Assembly (NCBI GenBank): GCA_013396655.1 | Contig: WBMV01006288.1 | Span: 886,490 to 950,489 of the forward strand | Reading direction: 5' to 3' | Source of the DNA: Campylorhamphus procurvoides | Taxonomy: Eukaryota; Chordata; Aves; Passeriformes; Dendrocolaptidae | Length of the DNA stretch: 64,000 nucleotides | Shown here: positions 26,301-37,578 of the stretch, in pieces | Numbering within the stretch: position 1 is the stretch's first letter | Layout: each line of letters opens with the position of its first letter | The notes under the pieces: model-generated | What the model was told of the DNA's origin: nothing | The model's database searches: none | What the model saw: the letters and a program-made list of their open reading frames with translations, nothing else | Position numbers and translations under genes: made by a program

Positions 26301-27301
26301 TCTAAACAAATAAGACCAATGATTCTATGTCCACAGCTTCACAGCTACACTGTTATTAAATTAAAGGACCAGAGAAATTGTCTGTTCTAGTACTTACACC
26401 ATAATTCTTTCCTTGCTATATTAAGTATTGGAATCTGCACTTAATGCATAGGTATAACATCAATGAATGCTGGGAAAGCAAAGTCTTTGGTTTTTTATTC
26501 TTACATTAAAGAATCATATGCAAAAGTAATGACTTGGCCTTTTGGTCTCCCACAATAATTTAAAGTCTGTTCAGTTGATTTAACATAGCTTCAATTTCTG
26601 GAGCACTACTCAGCATATATCTAATCAGGAATATCTTGCAAAGGTAGTGCTTAACAATGCTAAGCAAGGCAAGCTGTGGCAGTCTTAGAGCTAACTTTAC
26701 TAGGAACCTGCTAGTTAGAGTGGAAACTGTGTTACATAAAGGCTTCTCAACAAGCCAAGGCACCCCAGCAGGGAGGATCAAGGTGGATTGGTGTTATGAG
26801 GGATGTAGCCTTACAGCACTCAGGATGGTGGCACTGGTGGTGCCCCATGTGTTGCTAACTGCCTTATCTGTTGAGGGTAAGCTCTTCTTTAACCCCTTCT
26901 CTATTACAAACTCAGTGCTACAGGAGGTTGGTGCTGGTCTAAAATCACCTCAATGGCCATGTTTAGTCTGACTTAACATGAATGAACTATATTGCTTTGG
27001 CCTGAGAGGATGTTGTAGTTTCATGCCATTATAAAGGTCTATCCAGAGTGCACTCAAAATGCAAATTTTCAATTAAATTTCTTATAGTCATGCCAATATT
27101 ACCTGGTAAAATTTTCAATTTTTTTTTCTACTGCACCAATATAAAAACTGAAATTAGGAGCTAAAGTGTTCACAATTATTTTATCCATATTTTTAATATT
27201 CATAAAAGTGGCAAGAATAAAGTGAGTCAAATTTGCATTTCATATCTCACTAAAGCTACTCCACATATACACGGTAACACATCCTGAGAACAATGAGATA
27301 T

Positions 27302-27371
27302 CCTGTCACATGTATGCATTTTCTAAAACTGCACAAAAGGACGATTTCAGGGATGCATAAATTAACTTCCT
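27302..27371 (+). repeat. Noncoding segment pair, copy A
   Basis: This 70-bp stretch aligns without gaps to 29313-29382 (constant offset 2011), with 51 of 70 bases identical by hand count. Shared blocks include TCTAAAACT and GGATGCATAA/C. It is not a known bird repeat to me. It may be a local duplication of a regulatory element or two copies of an unnamed old repeat. Confidence 0.6.
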
Positions 27372-29312
27372 ACCTTTAAATTATTAACCCAGGCTGTTCC
27401 CTGAATATGAACCAAAATCAAAGGACAGCTTTCTCCCACTCTTTTGCTCCCTGCATAAAGAGCACACATATTGTCAATCCTTCCTCACTTGAAGTTGATG
27501 ACTTAAGAAACTGAGTTACTTGGATAATTAAAGATGGGTTTAAGAGTTTTTTTACAATTCTTCTATTCATGCCATATTTTAAGTGGGAGGGTGCATCTTG
27601 TGGCTATTGGTAAGCCGTTTCAGCTACCCAAACATACTTCTTGAAGGTGAGGAAATGACCTCTCCATACTTTGATATGTGGGGAGAAACAAAGTTTAAAT
27701 CAAGTTTCAAGTAGTTCTTGAATTTGAAGGTATGAATGAGCCTTTATCCAGGATCCTGTCAGTATTCAGGATGTCCCAGAAACACTTTCTCATAGGCACT
27801 GCAGAAACAGATAGACCTGTACACATATTTCCTAGAACTGGACTTGTTAAACCCAGCCCTCACTGGACCTGAATTAGTCACTTGTTATGAATGATTACAT
27901 TTGATATATTCAAATTTGTTTTCCGAATATCACAAATAGGCAAAACACTCTGCTAAAGCACTTCTGCTGACAGGTTTTTTCCATAATCTTCAATCTGACT
28001 GCAGACCTTATCAGAAGGAGACAAAAAAAGGTCACATTTGAAAGGAAATGATTATGAAGTATTAACACTCTTCTAGTAACAAGTGATATTAAAAACACTA
28101 TCATAATCAATTCCTTTAGGGCCACATCTCTAAATTTGAACAGTAAATGCAAATCTTTCTGTGACAGAACAAATGGGATTGATCAAAGTTGCAACTAAAG
28201 AAGAAACATTCACAATTGCAGCCACAGTCGGTGGACAGTCAGTGTGAATGAATGCTTTTTACTTGGCCAGCTAGTACCTTCAGCTATGTTCCCTCTTACT
28301 TTTTAAGCCTTGCTTGCAGGTTGCTCTGAAGTGATCTACAATTGCTTTTTCAGTGAAAAAAGTTAGTGCTAGGAACAAGTTAGTAGTACGGTTTGCACAT
28401 AATCTTGTAAAAAATCTGGCAATCCAACAGCTATCATATAGGACAAATGCATGTGTTTTCCACAATTACACAGAAATCATCATTGAATAGCCCTATCTTC
28501 CTACTTTAACAACCTGAAACCATCACAGTTAACATGATTTAGCAAGATGCTGTATAACAATGCAAGAATTGCTATTTTCCCCACCTAATTCAGACAAAAA
28601 TAAGCTCTAAACACATTTCAGATATTTTTCAGGGTTTCATACTTGCCATCACTGCCTTTTATTGAACTGAATTAAAATGCTTTTAAATCAAGTGAATTCT
28701 ACCAAAGATATGGAATCGGGTCTTAAATCCCTTACATTAAATATGCACTCCAATCACCAGTTCTTTAGTCTATATTTGAACCGATTTATAAGAAACATTT
28801 TTTTTGCTGTGTTCAGCCTTGCTTAGCTACCCTCTTGTTTCATTAGTTTTTGCACGTTCTATAGGCTCCCATTCAGAAATAGAAGTTTTGCAGTCTGCTC
28901 CTATGACATTATTATAAATAATCTTGCGATGTCACCTCTCTCATTCCTGTTTTGTAGGTTGGGAAAATGCATGCAAGGACTCAAACCCAAGAATGATTAT
29001 GTGAAATAAAATGGATCCTGTTAAATTCAGTTATAATTAACACAATACTCCGTTAATTTAGGGGCAGCACAGCTGAATGAAAAAGAAAAAAAGGAAATTA
29101 CTTATTTTTGCAGCATAACTGTAAGGTATCCACATGTGAACTGTGCAGTTTGGGTATGCTGATTACCCAAAGTTATTTTCATGGTAGCCTGAGACTCAAC
29201 ACATAACAAAATGCAAAACCACATCTGTTTTCTCCGTTTAAATTGTTGCATGATGTTCACTCAGCCTCTGTACTCTGGCATGTGCCAAACCCATGTCTAA
29301 ATAAAAAGAACG

Positions 29313-29382
29313 CCTGCCAAATATATCTGCTTTCTAAAACTATGCAAATGGAGGACTTTGGGGATGCATAACTCAACCTCTT
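29313..29382 (+). repeat. Noncoding segment pair, copy B
   Basis: Partner of 27302-27371. Copy B has a perfect POU octamer, ATGCAAAT (29342-29349), where copy A reads GCACAAAA. The shared GGATGCATA word follows at 29362-29370. Similarity fades on both sides. Confidence 0.6.
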
Positions 29383-29623
29383 TTCTCAAAGTTTCATTAA
29401 CAATATTCCTCTTTGCCACTGGAGCAATGTAAACAATTTCAGTTTAAAAAAAAAAGAAGCAAATCCCTACCTACGTCATGATGCTTTCTCACAGAATTTT
29501 GGTAAATTAGTTGTAGTCATAAAGAAGGGGACCATTCTAAATTGTTTTGTGTGTCTATGTTACAATGGAACATGATATGGAGAGCGTGGATCAGCCAAAG
29601 CAGACTGAGCTTGTCTGAGTAAA

Positions 29624-29715
29624 GGCAGTGCTGTGGTTAAGAAACGGAATTAGGACTAAAGATCTCAGTTCAAACATTCAACCCTTCCACAGACTTTCTG
29701 TGTGATCTTGGGCTG
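29624..29715 (+). mobile_element. MIR-like SINE relic (5' half)
   Basis: CAGTGCTGTGGTTAAGAAACGGAATTAGGAC, then TCTCAGTTCAAAC and later CCACAGACTTTCTGTGTGATCTTGGGC, follow the order of the tRNA-derived head and central part of the amniote MIR element. The GTTCAAAC word corresponds to the B box of the RNA polymerase III promoter. The 3' part is not recognisable. The copy is old and inert. Confidence 0.65.
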
Positions 29716-30186
29716 CTCAGTATCAGTAACCCTCGGATCTTGAGCTATTCAATGGTAAATTGTTTTACTTCTTTTCTTACATCCTTTGGCTGTCTGATGT
29801 GTAACATTATCCTGAGCTCATCCAACACTCCTATCATTTCACTATCAATAAATAAAGATATCTCTTGTAATTGTTCATTATGTTTGACCATAAACATATG
29901 TATGGGGAGGAGACCCCCATACAGAGGCAACACAGGATTTCTCAAAAAGCTCATGTAACCTCTGAAGTCAGAACAAACCATCATGCACAAGGTTCCTGGG
30001 AATTCACAGGCATCAGACCAGTAAATAAACAACACAGAAAATGTAGAAAGAACATGAGATGAACAGTTTCAGTGTCTTTGTATGTCAGAGCCTCAACACA
30101 TTAGAGCTGCTGCCTTCCCCACTCACAGACCTCCACCACTTGCTATGAGATGGATATTCTGAGAAAAGATAGTTTCTCCTAAGCCC

Positions 30187-30294
30187 GGGTAGGATAGGGG
30201 TTCGATCAGCCTGTTCTAGTGGCAGCTGTCCCTGCCCATGGCAGGAGGATTGGAACTAGATGACCTTTATGGTCCCTTCAAACCCAAACCATTT
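30187..30294 (+). mobile_element. CR1 LINE 3' tail, plus strand
   Basis: About 108 bases match the 3' end of an avian CR1 subfamily: CCTGTTCTAGTGG, GTCCCTGCCCATGGCAGG, TTGGAACTAGATGACC, GGTCCCTTCAAACCC. It ends in ACCATTTTACT, where intact copies read a repeated ATTCTATG. Only the UTR and the very end of ORF2 remain, which is the usual 5' truncation. Confidence 0.87.
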
Positions 30295-32309
30295 TACTAA
30301 TTAATCATTGATATTATTCTGCAGTAACTAGACTACCATTCGGAAGTAGTTTGATATATCCCTAAATTTAAATCAACTGATTTGCATGAGAATTCTGGCA
30401 CAATGTAGTAAGGAATAGACATCTGGATAACTGGATTTTCAAACTCAGTCTCATATCAGCATACAGATAACTATGCCACATACGTTAGCACACAGCAGTC
30501 CATAATTCTCCTCCCAGGCATATCAGGCTGCTTGATAGTGTATGGCAGGCTCAGGATCTTTAATAGGAAAGCTACAGTGTAGTATTTAGGAGAGGTTAGG
30601 AAGATCACACAAATAGTAGGGGGTAAAAACCATTTGTAACCCCAAGGTGGGCATTAACTTAACATAAGTCTTTGCATAGCTCCTAAGTTTGGTGCTGGAC
30701 TTCCCCTTTTATCATCTACATCAGAATTTGAAAACAAATCAGTTATGGGCTTGACTGTGCCACTGACTGAACAGGAGAGGCAAGGCAGACAGTTAACAAG
30801 ATAAATAGCATACGTCTTTGTAAAACATTTTGAAATAAAAGTGGGTAAAAATTTCCCTTTAGCTCAGGATATGATATAGCAAACAAAGGAAACAAATGTC
30901 AGGGGAACAAAAGATGAAGACTGAAATTCTTTGGACATATCACTGTGGTGACATGGCACCTAATGGCATTTAAATGGGTTTTTTTTCACTTTTTACATAC
31001 AGTGTTGTTAAGTCCTCCTTTAATGTCACATGCAAGGAAAAGATCTGGAATTTTATAAGTATTTATTATTCTTACGAGAAAAAAGAACTTTTTAGGAAAA
31101 ATCTAAAGGATGAAGAGATTGTGGACTGTCTAGCACTGAGACTGTCCATGACCTTTCTATAAGAAAAAGCTATAGCTTTTACACCAGCAAATTGCTGAGT
31201 AATTCCCTTGAGCTGCAAAACTCTCCCTTTCTACTGAAAGCAGAGAGAATTCAGCATAACTTGTAGCTTCTCTTGAAACTCTATGAAGGATCCAGAAGGA
31301 AGTGATCTCCAAGAGCAGGTTCACAGAAACAGACCTATTCTAGTACTCTGAGGAAAGCATTTCTCCAGTAGTTAATTCATACAGAATTCAAAATTCAGTT
31401 AGGCTAGCAATCAAACACAAACCTTTTTGGAAATGATCAAGGTAATTACAAGCAAGGAACTGTGTTCATGAAACACTGTGATAGCAGCAAATGCCCAAAC
31501 GGTCACAGTTGCAAATGTGAGGGATCCAAGAATAACAATAAGATGGCCACGATGTGCGTACGTAGTATTTCTCACTCCTACTTTCCCCATCCAAAAAAAT
31601 CTAACCTAAGAGAAATAATGATCATGTAGAGGCAATTTTGCCCCAGAAAACAAGACAGTTGCTGCAGAGTCAGCATCACTGCAGGAGCCCTTGGGCTCAT
31701 ATTGCCAGTCATGTTTCTGTGTGAGACCTGACATACAGGAGGTAGCAGGGAGCTGGTTATTTTTTAGTGTTTATTTTGAATGAAGCTGGTCTAACTTTGC
31801 ACTCAATTCACAAATCCAGCACATGCTCATATCAGACAAATCTTTACTAACTGCAAGTAATTAGGCAGTGAAACAAGTGTTTCTGCATGTATGCTCAAAT
31901 GCACAAAGACTCTGCGTATGTGGTATGCGTATACCTTTGCATATGTACAAGCACTGCTCTGCACATATATTTTTATTTTTTTCCTCTCAGAGAGCCATAG
32001 TGGGTACATAATAACACCCTCCTTCCCCAACTCCCCCATGCTCACTGACACATGTACACCCAATCACATCCAAGGGACCTTGCAGGAGTCAAGGCTGGGG
32101 CTTTAATGCCTTGCTACCATTTTTGACAAGACAGTCTCCTTCTCTGAAAAGGACGAGCTGGAGCCATCTTTCAGGAGTTTTCTTTCCCTGACAGAAATCA
32201 GCAGGGTTAGAATAAACTGCATAAGTTATCAGCTCCTCAGGAAAGAACATGAAAAAAGCCCTTCTATCACTTAATGAAAAATAGCTTCTTTTTTGGACAG
32301 AACTTCATA
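30295..32309. other. Unique noncoding DNA
   Basis: No gene, RNA or interspersed repeat is recognised. Confidence 0.5.
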
Positions 32310-32740
32310 GGCTTGCAATCAAGCCGTGGCTCCCCCCTCCCTTCCTTCCTTGACGTGCCATAGAGGCAAATCAAGTCGGCATCTATTAATAATATTTTCC
32401 CCTGCTCCTTTCATTTCTCTGCATGTCCTACCACTGTCAGGCCCCGTGATGGAGCAGCGCCTTTATCTCGTCCGAGTCTGGTCTGTCAGGGTGATAAACA
32501 ATTCTAACAAGAATCAGAATAAAGATCTTCCCAGTAGACTCGGCGGAGAGATAGAGGCTTTTCTCATTTTCTCGATGGAAAAAAAAAAAAATTTAATCTA
32601 GCAGCTCCGGCTTTTTTCAAGCGTCACATTCAAAGAGATGCAAATTTGTCAGAGCTGAGACCCCGGCTGACTCTCAGCACTGCGTGAATGTCAAAGGGGG
32701 GACTCGAAGCCTTTGACATCCCTGCCTTTTTTGGGGGCTA
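32310..32740. other. Candidate conserved regulatory element, CpG-retaining
   Basis: About 14 CpGs occur between 32350 and 32710, against a CpG-poor background. The sequence is complex, with no repeat match to known bird families. Its 3' half (32512-32726) recurs at 36631-36835. Words of note are TGACGTG near 32352 (CRE-like), GGTGATAAACAA near 32490, and the POU octamer at 32638. It does not look like an exon: stops occur in all plus frames and no domain is encoded except in short chance frames. I infer a developmental enhancer-type element. Confidence 0.45.
32512..32726 (+). repeat. Duplicated noncoding segment, copy 1
   Basis: This segment is present again in direct orientation at 36631-36835. 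Over the core (32592-32699 against 36700-36804) a hand alignment gives about 97 identities in 108 columns with three single-base gaps. A block of 28 bases (32628-32655) is identical. That block has TTCAAAG (32629-32635, TCF/LEF-like) and ATGCAAAT (32638-32645, POU octamer). Copy 1 has a 13-base A run (32579-32591) where copy 2 has AAAA. A GCTGAC...TCAGCA word pair near 32666-32679 resembles a split MARE. Flanks of the two copies are unrelated. Confidence 0.85.
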
Positions 32741-32751
32741 TCTGCTGAAAT

Positions 32752-32769
32752 AAAAAAAAAAAAAAAAAA
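32752..32769. repeat. Poly-A run (A18)
   Basis: Eighteen consecutive A residues just beyond the end of duplicated copy 1. A second A-rich run follows. If copy 1 were a retroposed sequence this could be its tail, but 26 unrelated bases lie between. Confidence 0.85.
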
Positions 32770-32862
32770 GGAGAGAAAAAAAAGCAAATGCTTTGTAGTG
32801 TGTGTTTCAACAATTTTCATAAGTTTTCTTCTGAAATAAAATAGTGCCGTTGGGAAGGTAAA

Positions 32863-32907
32863 GTGAGAGAGAGAGGGAGAGGCAGAGAGAGGGAGTGAGA
32901 AAGAGGA
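32863..32907. repeat. GA-rich purine tract
   Basis: The plus strand is almost all purine for 45 bases, mainly GA and GGGA units. Such tracts may bind GAGA-type factors or form triplex DNA. No further support is visible. Confidence 0.8.
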
Positions 32908-33024
32908 ATAAAGGGGCAGAAGGGAACATAAACTTGTCCGTTTAGATTTAAACATGTCATGTTAATAGTAAGATTTTTACTATTTGGAAAGAGTTAATTG
33001 ACGATTGTGGGTATTTGTTGTACC

Positions 33025-33043
33025 TCACACACACACACGCACA
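33025..33043. repeat. (CA)n microsatellite
   Basis: About eight CA units with one interruption near the end. Confidence 0.8.
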
Positions 33044-35119
33044 TGATCAATTTGCATAACCCCGAGATGGGTGCTGTGAGGATAGTGTTACATGTGCATG
33101 TGTCTATTCTCATTTGTTTACATGTGTGATTTTAAATGTGTGAGCAACCATACATGCATTCAGATTTCTAGTGAATCTGCACCAATCTGTGTATGATTAT
33201 GTGTTCTTTTGCTATATGCTGACCATGTATTCTTAGCTGAATGAATCAGAAATTAAGCTAGTACTCGGAAGATCATGCCATCTGAAGGACAAATGCAGAA
33301 AATATATAACATGTTTAAGAGCTCAAGCATGAGTAGGGTCTGGGGTGGGTTCTTGTTGTTTAATTGGATTATAAATTTATTATTTTATTATTTACTTAGA
33401 GTTTTTTCTTATTCTTTTTGACCTGTGCTGTAGGGATCATAGAAGAAATCAATAAAAGAGTTTTGGATAAGGAAAGACAGCTGTATAACTGTCATAGGGT
33501 GGATGAAATACGTCCTAAATGTGTGTGTCCCTTTAGAATATATTCTTGCAGGAAAAAGGAGGATTTCCTAAATGCTAAAGTCCTGGAATCATGCGAATTT
33601 TCAATCATCTCTGGTTTCATTCAAATAAAAAAATATGCCTAAGTGCTGTATGTAGGAAAATGTGGCTGCAGTAAATCCATAAGCTTTAGAATTTACCAGA
33701 TCCCCTCAAAACAAAGTGTATTGAAGAGTTGTTTCCAAGCCACACTTCTCCACCCTGTACATCAATATATGTACAATGGTATTAGTTTAGCACCAAACTT
33801 GACCATTTCTGCCCAGAACTCCATGCCAAGATGGAGATAAAAATGTCCTTTTTCAAGGCACATCTGTGTTTTTTCTCCAGACTTTGACTATTGGAGACAT
33901 TTGTTCCCACCCTTAGTATGACTTATGACCACCCACAGCCATTCCCAGCAGACTTCTCAGATAGCTGCCTTCCTCTCTAAAGTGTTTTGGGGTCCACTGC
34001 TGATAAGTAGTATATAAAGGCTGAAATTTACTGAGTCAACCCAGATGAAAAGTGTCTAGTTTAATCTACATAAGTTTAAGAATACTTGTGATGTGTGGAC
34101 AAAATATTGGCAATGAGTCATGGGAATGTTCTTCTTTCACTGCCTTTGTTTTCAGACATATTCCAAATTCATACCTAATTGGGCACATTGCACTTTCTCC
34201 TCAGACTATTGCTGAAAACTGTTCATTAATTGCAAGACTCTTACTTACAGTCAATGCAAGTGCCAATACTCTCCAGTCTCCACTCAGCCTGAATTGGTTA
34301 AATAATAAACGGTCTTTTACTGCTGTAATGATCCATTTGTAAGGGAGTCGTCCTAGAAACTCCAATACATCGTATAAGGGTCTATTCAAATGAGGTATTG
34401 AAGTGCTTTTCTCAGAGACTCCCAGATCACTCAGTTTTTTCTTTCCCTAGAAAAAGGCATCTAAGTCATTATCCTAGCTGGGAAGTGGATTTGCTGGGAG
34501 TTAGGGGCCTAATTCAGAGTAAAAATATGAGCTGTGCTCAATCTTCTAGGCTGTGTTGAGTCACCATCCCACAATAGCTGGCTTGAGGCTTGGGCAAGGG
34601 GTTTGCTGTACCCCAAACCATTCCTGCTCTGTGGAGCTGTGTACCTGAGTGGGAGACTTTTCTTCCTTCTGCAGGGATGCAATTGGCAGGTCCCATTGCT
34701 ATAGATATGCTACAATCCTGGAGGTGATTGCAGTCTACAACAAGAAATAAAATTTCATATTTAGGGGCGGTGTCTGAAAGTAGGCAATGACATGAAGGAA
34801 CAGGCAGGTTCAATGTGCAGAGCAGCAGAGTGAGCATGGGTGGGAGCTGGCCTGAGACTGCTGAGAGGGAAGAAGTTGGATTTGAGAGGGGAAGACACAA
34901 CTACGAAAAGTAACGGACACTGAAAGGTGTGAGAAAATTTGGGTGCTTGAATGAATGCTACATAAAAGCTTCAAACAATTTATTTACTGGAAAGGAATTA
35001 CTTTCTCTAAAGACATTATTTCTGTGTCTGAGCTGAAATGCCACAGTGTCATCTGAAGCAAACAGACCTGAAATAACAGTAAGATTTTGAGGTTAAAATG
35101 GTCAGGATCAGTTTGCAGC

Positions 35120-35141
35120 AACTGGACTTTCAAGTCCAGTT
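35120..35141. repeat. Near-palindrome, 10-bp arms
   Basis: AACTGGACTT (35120-35129) and AAGTCCAGTT (35132-35141) are exact reverse complements separated by TC. It could be a dimeric protein-binding site or chance. Confidence 0.8.
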
Positions 35142-35437
35142 TAAGTCCTTTAAAAAGTGCTCTGTATATCTTATTGTTCCCATCAACAGAAACTTTGTTG
35201 GGTTCCTAGATATTTTTCCTTTTTTTTTTTCTCTAGAAATTTAGATTTCTTCTTCAAATTATTAGATACATTTAATAACTGAATTGTTTAGTACTGGCAG
35301 TCTGCAACGCTGTTATTCCTCTGCTAAGTATATCATCAATCTGCTCTCCTGAGTTATTTCAAGAGACATATGTTGGGCTAAACCAGAACCTAAGTGACTG
35401 AGTTAAAGCTGCAGGATACAAGGGTAAGTCCCAACCA

Positions 35438-35471
35438 CAGATCACATTTCACTCTAACGTAATGTGATCTG
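35438..35471. repeat. Perfect inverted repeat, 11-bp arms
   Basis: CAGATCACATT (35438-35448) and AATGTGATCTG (35461-35471) are exact reverse complements around a 12-base loop that includes a CpG. Confidence 0.8.
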
Positions 35472-36029
35472 CCAAAATTATAAGAACCCAGCAAGGAAAT
35501 AAAAATAAAAAAGGGAAACTATGTACATGTGATTTTTTTCATAGCTTTTGCTGTGCACAGAATTTGCAAATTATTTTTGTGTAGAGGAAAAACCCCCTTC
35601 ACAAACAACTTGTACTGGCTCTGGGTCTGATCACTATTATATATACATTTCACATACACTGAGAAAAGAAAGACAGAGTGAAGTAAAGCAGTGAGGGAGT
35701 TGTCTCTTGGCTCACAAGAAAATGTTTATTCTGTTTTAGAAATTCCAAAAATAGTGAGCCTCCTATAGCAGCAAATGTAGATACAATGAAGGGGTAATAA
35801 ATTTTGTTGTAAAATCTGGTATAATTTCAAACACTAATCTCATTTAATAATGCAAGGACAACAGCAGTGTACTTGGGATTTCATCAGTGAGTATTAAAAC
35901 AATGTTTACATTCAACATCTGTGAAAAGTTTTTTTTCTGACATGGTTATAAATTTGGGAGTTCCTATAAATACTTAACAAGTAAATAGAGTCCATATTAT
36001 AAGCTTCTATAAAACCTCGAAACACTTGC

Positions 36030-36260
36030 CTCTACATACGCCCTTTTATTCATCGTTAGCTGATACAGTTCTACACCTAAATCAGTGCCAAACTTACCCT
36101 CACCCTCCCCAAGGCAGGGAGTCGGCAGTGTCATTGTTGACTTAATGCAGGATAAGTCAGCCTGAACCACAGCAGCAGCTCATTAGATAATTCATACTTT
36201 AGTAGATTTTGTTCAATGGGCAATCAGTTTATTATTTTTATGGGTTCACTATAATCATTA
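36030..36260. other. Candidate conserved noncoding element
   Basis: Complex unique sequence with retained CpGs (36054, 36122), GTTGACTTAATGCAGG near 36138, and several TAAT/ATTA homeodomain words from 36180. It lies about 370 bases upstream of duplicated copy 2. There is no repeat or exon signal; the call rests on texture only. Confidence 0.25.
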
Positions 36261-36304
36261 TTCTGCCTGTTGTCCTCTATAGTAAGGTTTCAGCTACATA
36301 GGCT

Positions 36305-36375
36305 GGGCCTGGTCCTGCAAACCTGCAGTGCTTCTGCATACAAATGGCATGTGAAGGGTTTGTAGGATTTAGCCC
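36305..36375. repeat. MITE-like amniote repeat relic with terminal inverted repeats
   Basis: GGGCCTGGTCCTGCAAAC (36305-36322) faces GTTTGTAGGATTTAGCCC (36358-36375), pairing at 13 of 18 positions. The words match, from memory, a short palindromic repeat common in reptile genomes. The family name is uncertain. Confidence 0.45.
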
Positions 36376-36630
36376 CTGGTTTATAAACTGCGTAAATTAT
36401 TTTAGAAGTCATGTCAGGTATAGTTTATTCCAAGGTTTGCTTGCAAATTTTAATCAGAAAACACAGAAGGGCTATGCAGTTTGGATTGAAATATTCTTTC
36501 ACCTTGTACTCTGCCCAGGTTGACTTACTGTGGGCTGATATAACAGGCAGAAGTTACAGCATGCATGATAGAGGAAGGCTGGACACAAACTAGAGAAAAC
36601 ACATAAAGAAACATTTATTTAAAAAAAGTA

Positions 36631-36835
36631 AATCAACCATAAAGATCCTCCCAGTAGACCTGGGAGATGGAAGCCTTTCTCATTTTCTCCATGGCAAAAT
36701 TTAATCTAGCGGCTTGGCTTTTCAAGCGTCATATTCAAAGAGATGCAAATTTGTCAGAGCAGAGACCCCAGCTGACTTTTAGCACTTCGTGAATGTCAAA
36801 GGGGCTTAAAGGTTGAAGTGCCTTTGCCTCCCTCC
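36631..36835 (+). repeat. Duplicated noncoding segment, copy 2
   Basis: Direct-orientation partner of 32512-32726. The octamer ATGCAAAT (36743-36750) and TTCAAAG (36734-36740) are preserved inside the identical block 36733-36760. Several CpGs of copy 1 are changed here: CTCGATGG reads CTCCATGG, CCCGGCTG reads CCCAGCTG, and TGCGTGAA reads TTCGTGAA. Copy 2 has only about three CpGs left. The surrounding sequence is unrelated to that around copy 1, so only this segment was duplicated or survives. Confidence 0.85.
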
Positions 36836-37206
36836 ATTCTTGGTATTTCAAAATCAGACTGAAAATACAAAGAACCCACCTCTACCTGTTTGTTCAGGCC
36901 TCTCTATTTCATGTGTACCTGCCAGCTATAAAAATGTTTGTTTCAGGTGTTGTTATCAGTTTTAACTAAAAGCATGTATAGAAATGAGTATGCAATTGAA
37001 AAATGTTCTGCCAGAGAATCCAGCAACAGAAGAAAAAGCCTCCCCTTTGGAGAGCTACCCTGTCCCCCACTGCATATATTCATATTTTAGAGGTTCTTGC
37101 AACATAGCCTATTCCCAATTGACTGATTTCAGAACTGCTATTAACTGAGTAGTAATCTCACCCAGTGACATGGTTCACTTCATACAGTCTCAGGGGGTAA
37201 TATATC

Positions 37207-37236
37207 TAATAAAAATAAAAGTAATAAAAATAAAAG
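37207..37236. repeat. 15-bp tandem duplication
   Basis: TAATAAAAATAAAAG is repeated twice without mismatch. Confidence 0.9.
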
Positions 37237-37530
37237 CAGCCCTAATGAATACTCCATACTATGTAAGGTATATACTATATCACATAGCAGGGGCCACCTG
37301 AAAGCAATGCCAATGGCTTTTTTTCACCTTGCTCCTGTATGATGTAAATATCAATCTACTAATGGAGTTCCCATTGATGAAGGATAAAGAAAAGAAAAAA
37401 AATGGCATTGAACAGATTGAGGCAGACTAATCTTGTTTGCCTAAAAATGGTAAAAAAAAAAGTCTATGTAAGCAAAAGCAAGAGGATTTAAACTCAGTTC
37501 CATGTGTAAGATGTTTATTAAATTAAATTA

Positions 37531-37578
37531 CATTAACATATACTTTACATATACATTACATATACATTAACATATAAT
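37531..37578. repeat. AT-rich tandem repeat, 11-bp unit
   Basis: A unit close to ACATATACATT is repeated about four times with a few changes. Confidence 0.7.

Larger units (their letters stand above)
26301..29623. other. Unique noncoding DNA containing a diverged segment pair
   Basis: No gene is recognised. The region holds the two similar 70-bp segments at 27302-27371 and 29313-29382, listed separately. The remaining sequence is AT-rich and unique. Confidence 0.5.
33044..36029. other. Unique noncoding DNA with two perfect hairpins
   Basis: No gene is recognised. Two perfect inverted repeats at 35120-35141 and 35438-35471 are listed separately. A minus-strand frame of 120 codons (34538-34900) has no recognisable domain. 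Confidence 0.5.

Noticed and set aside
32579..32769. A runs as a retroposon poly-A tail for duplicated copy 1
   Set aside because: One run is inside the segment and the other is separated by unrelated bases; copy 2 has no matching tail and no target-site duplication was seen.
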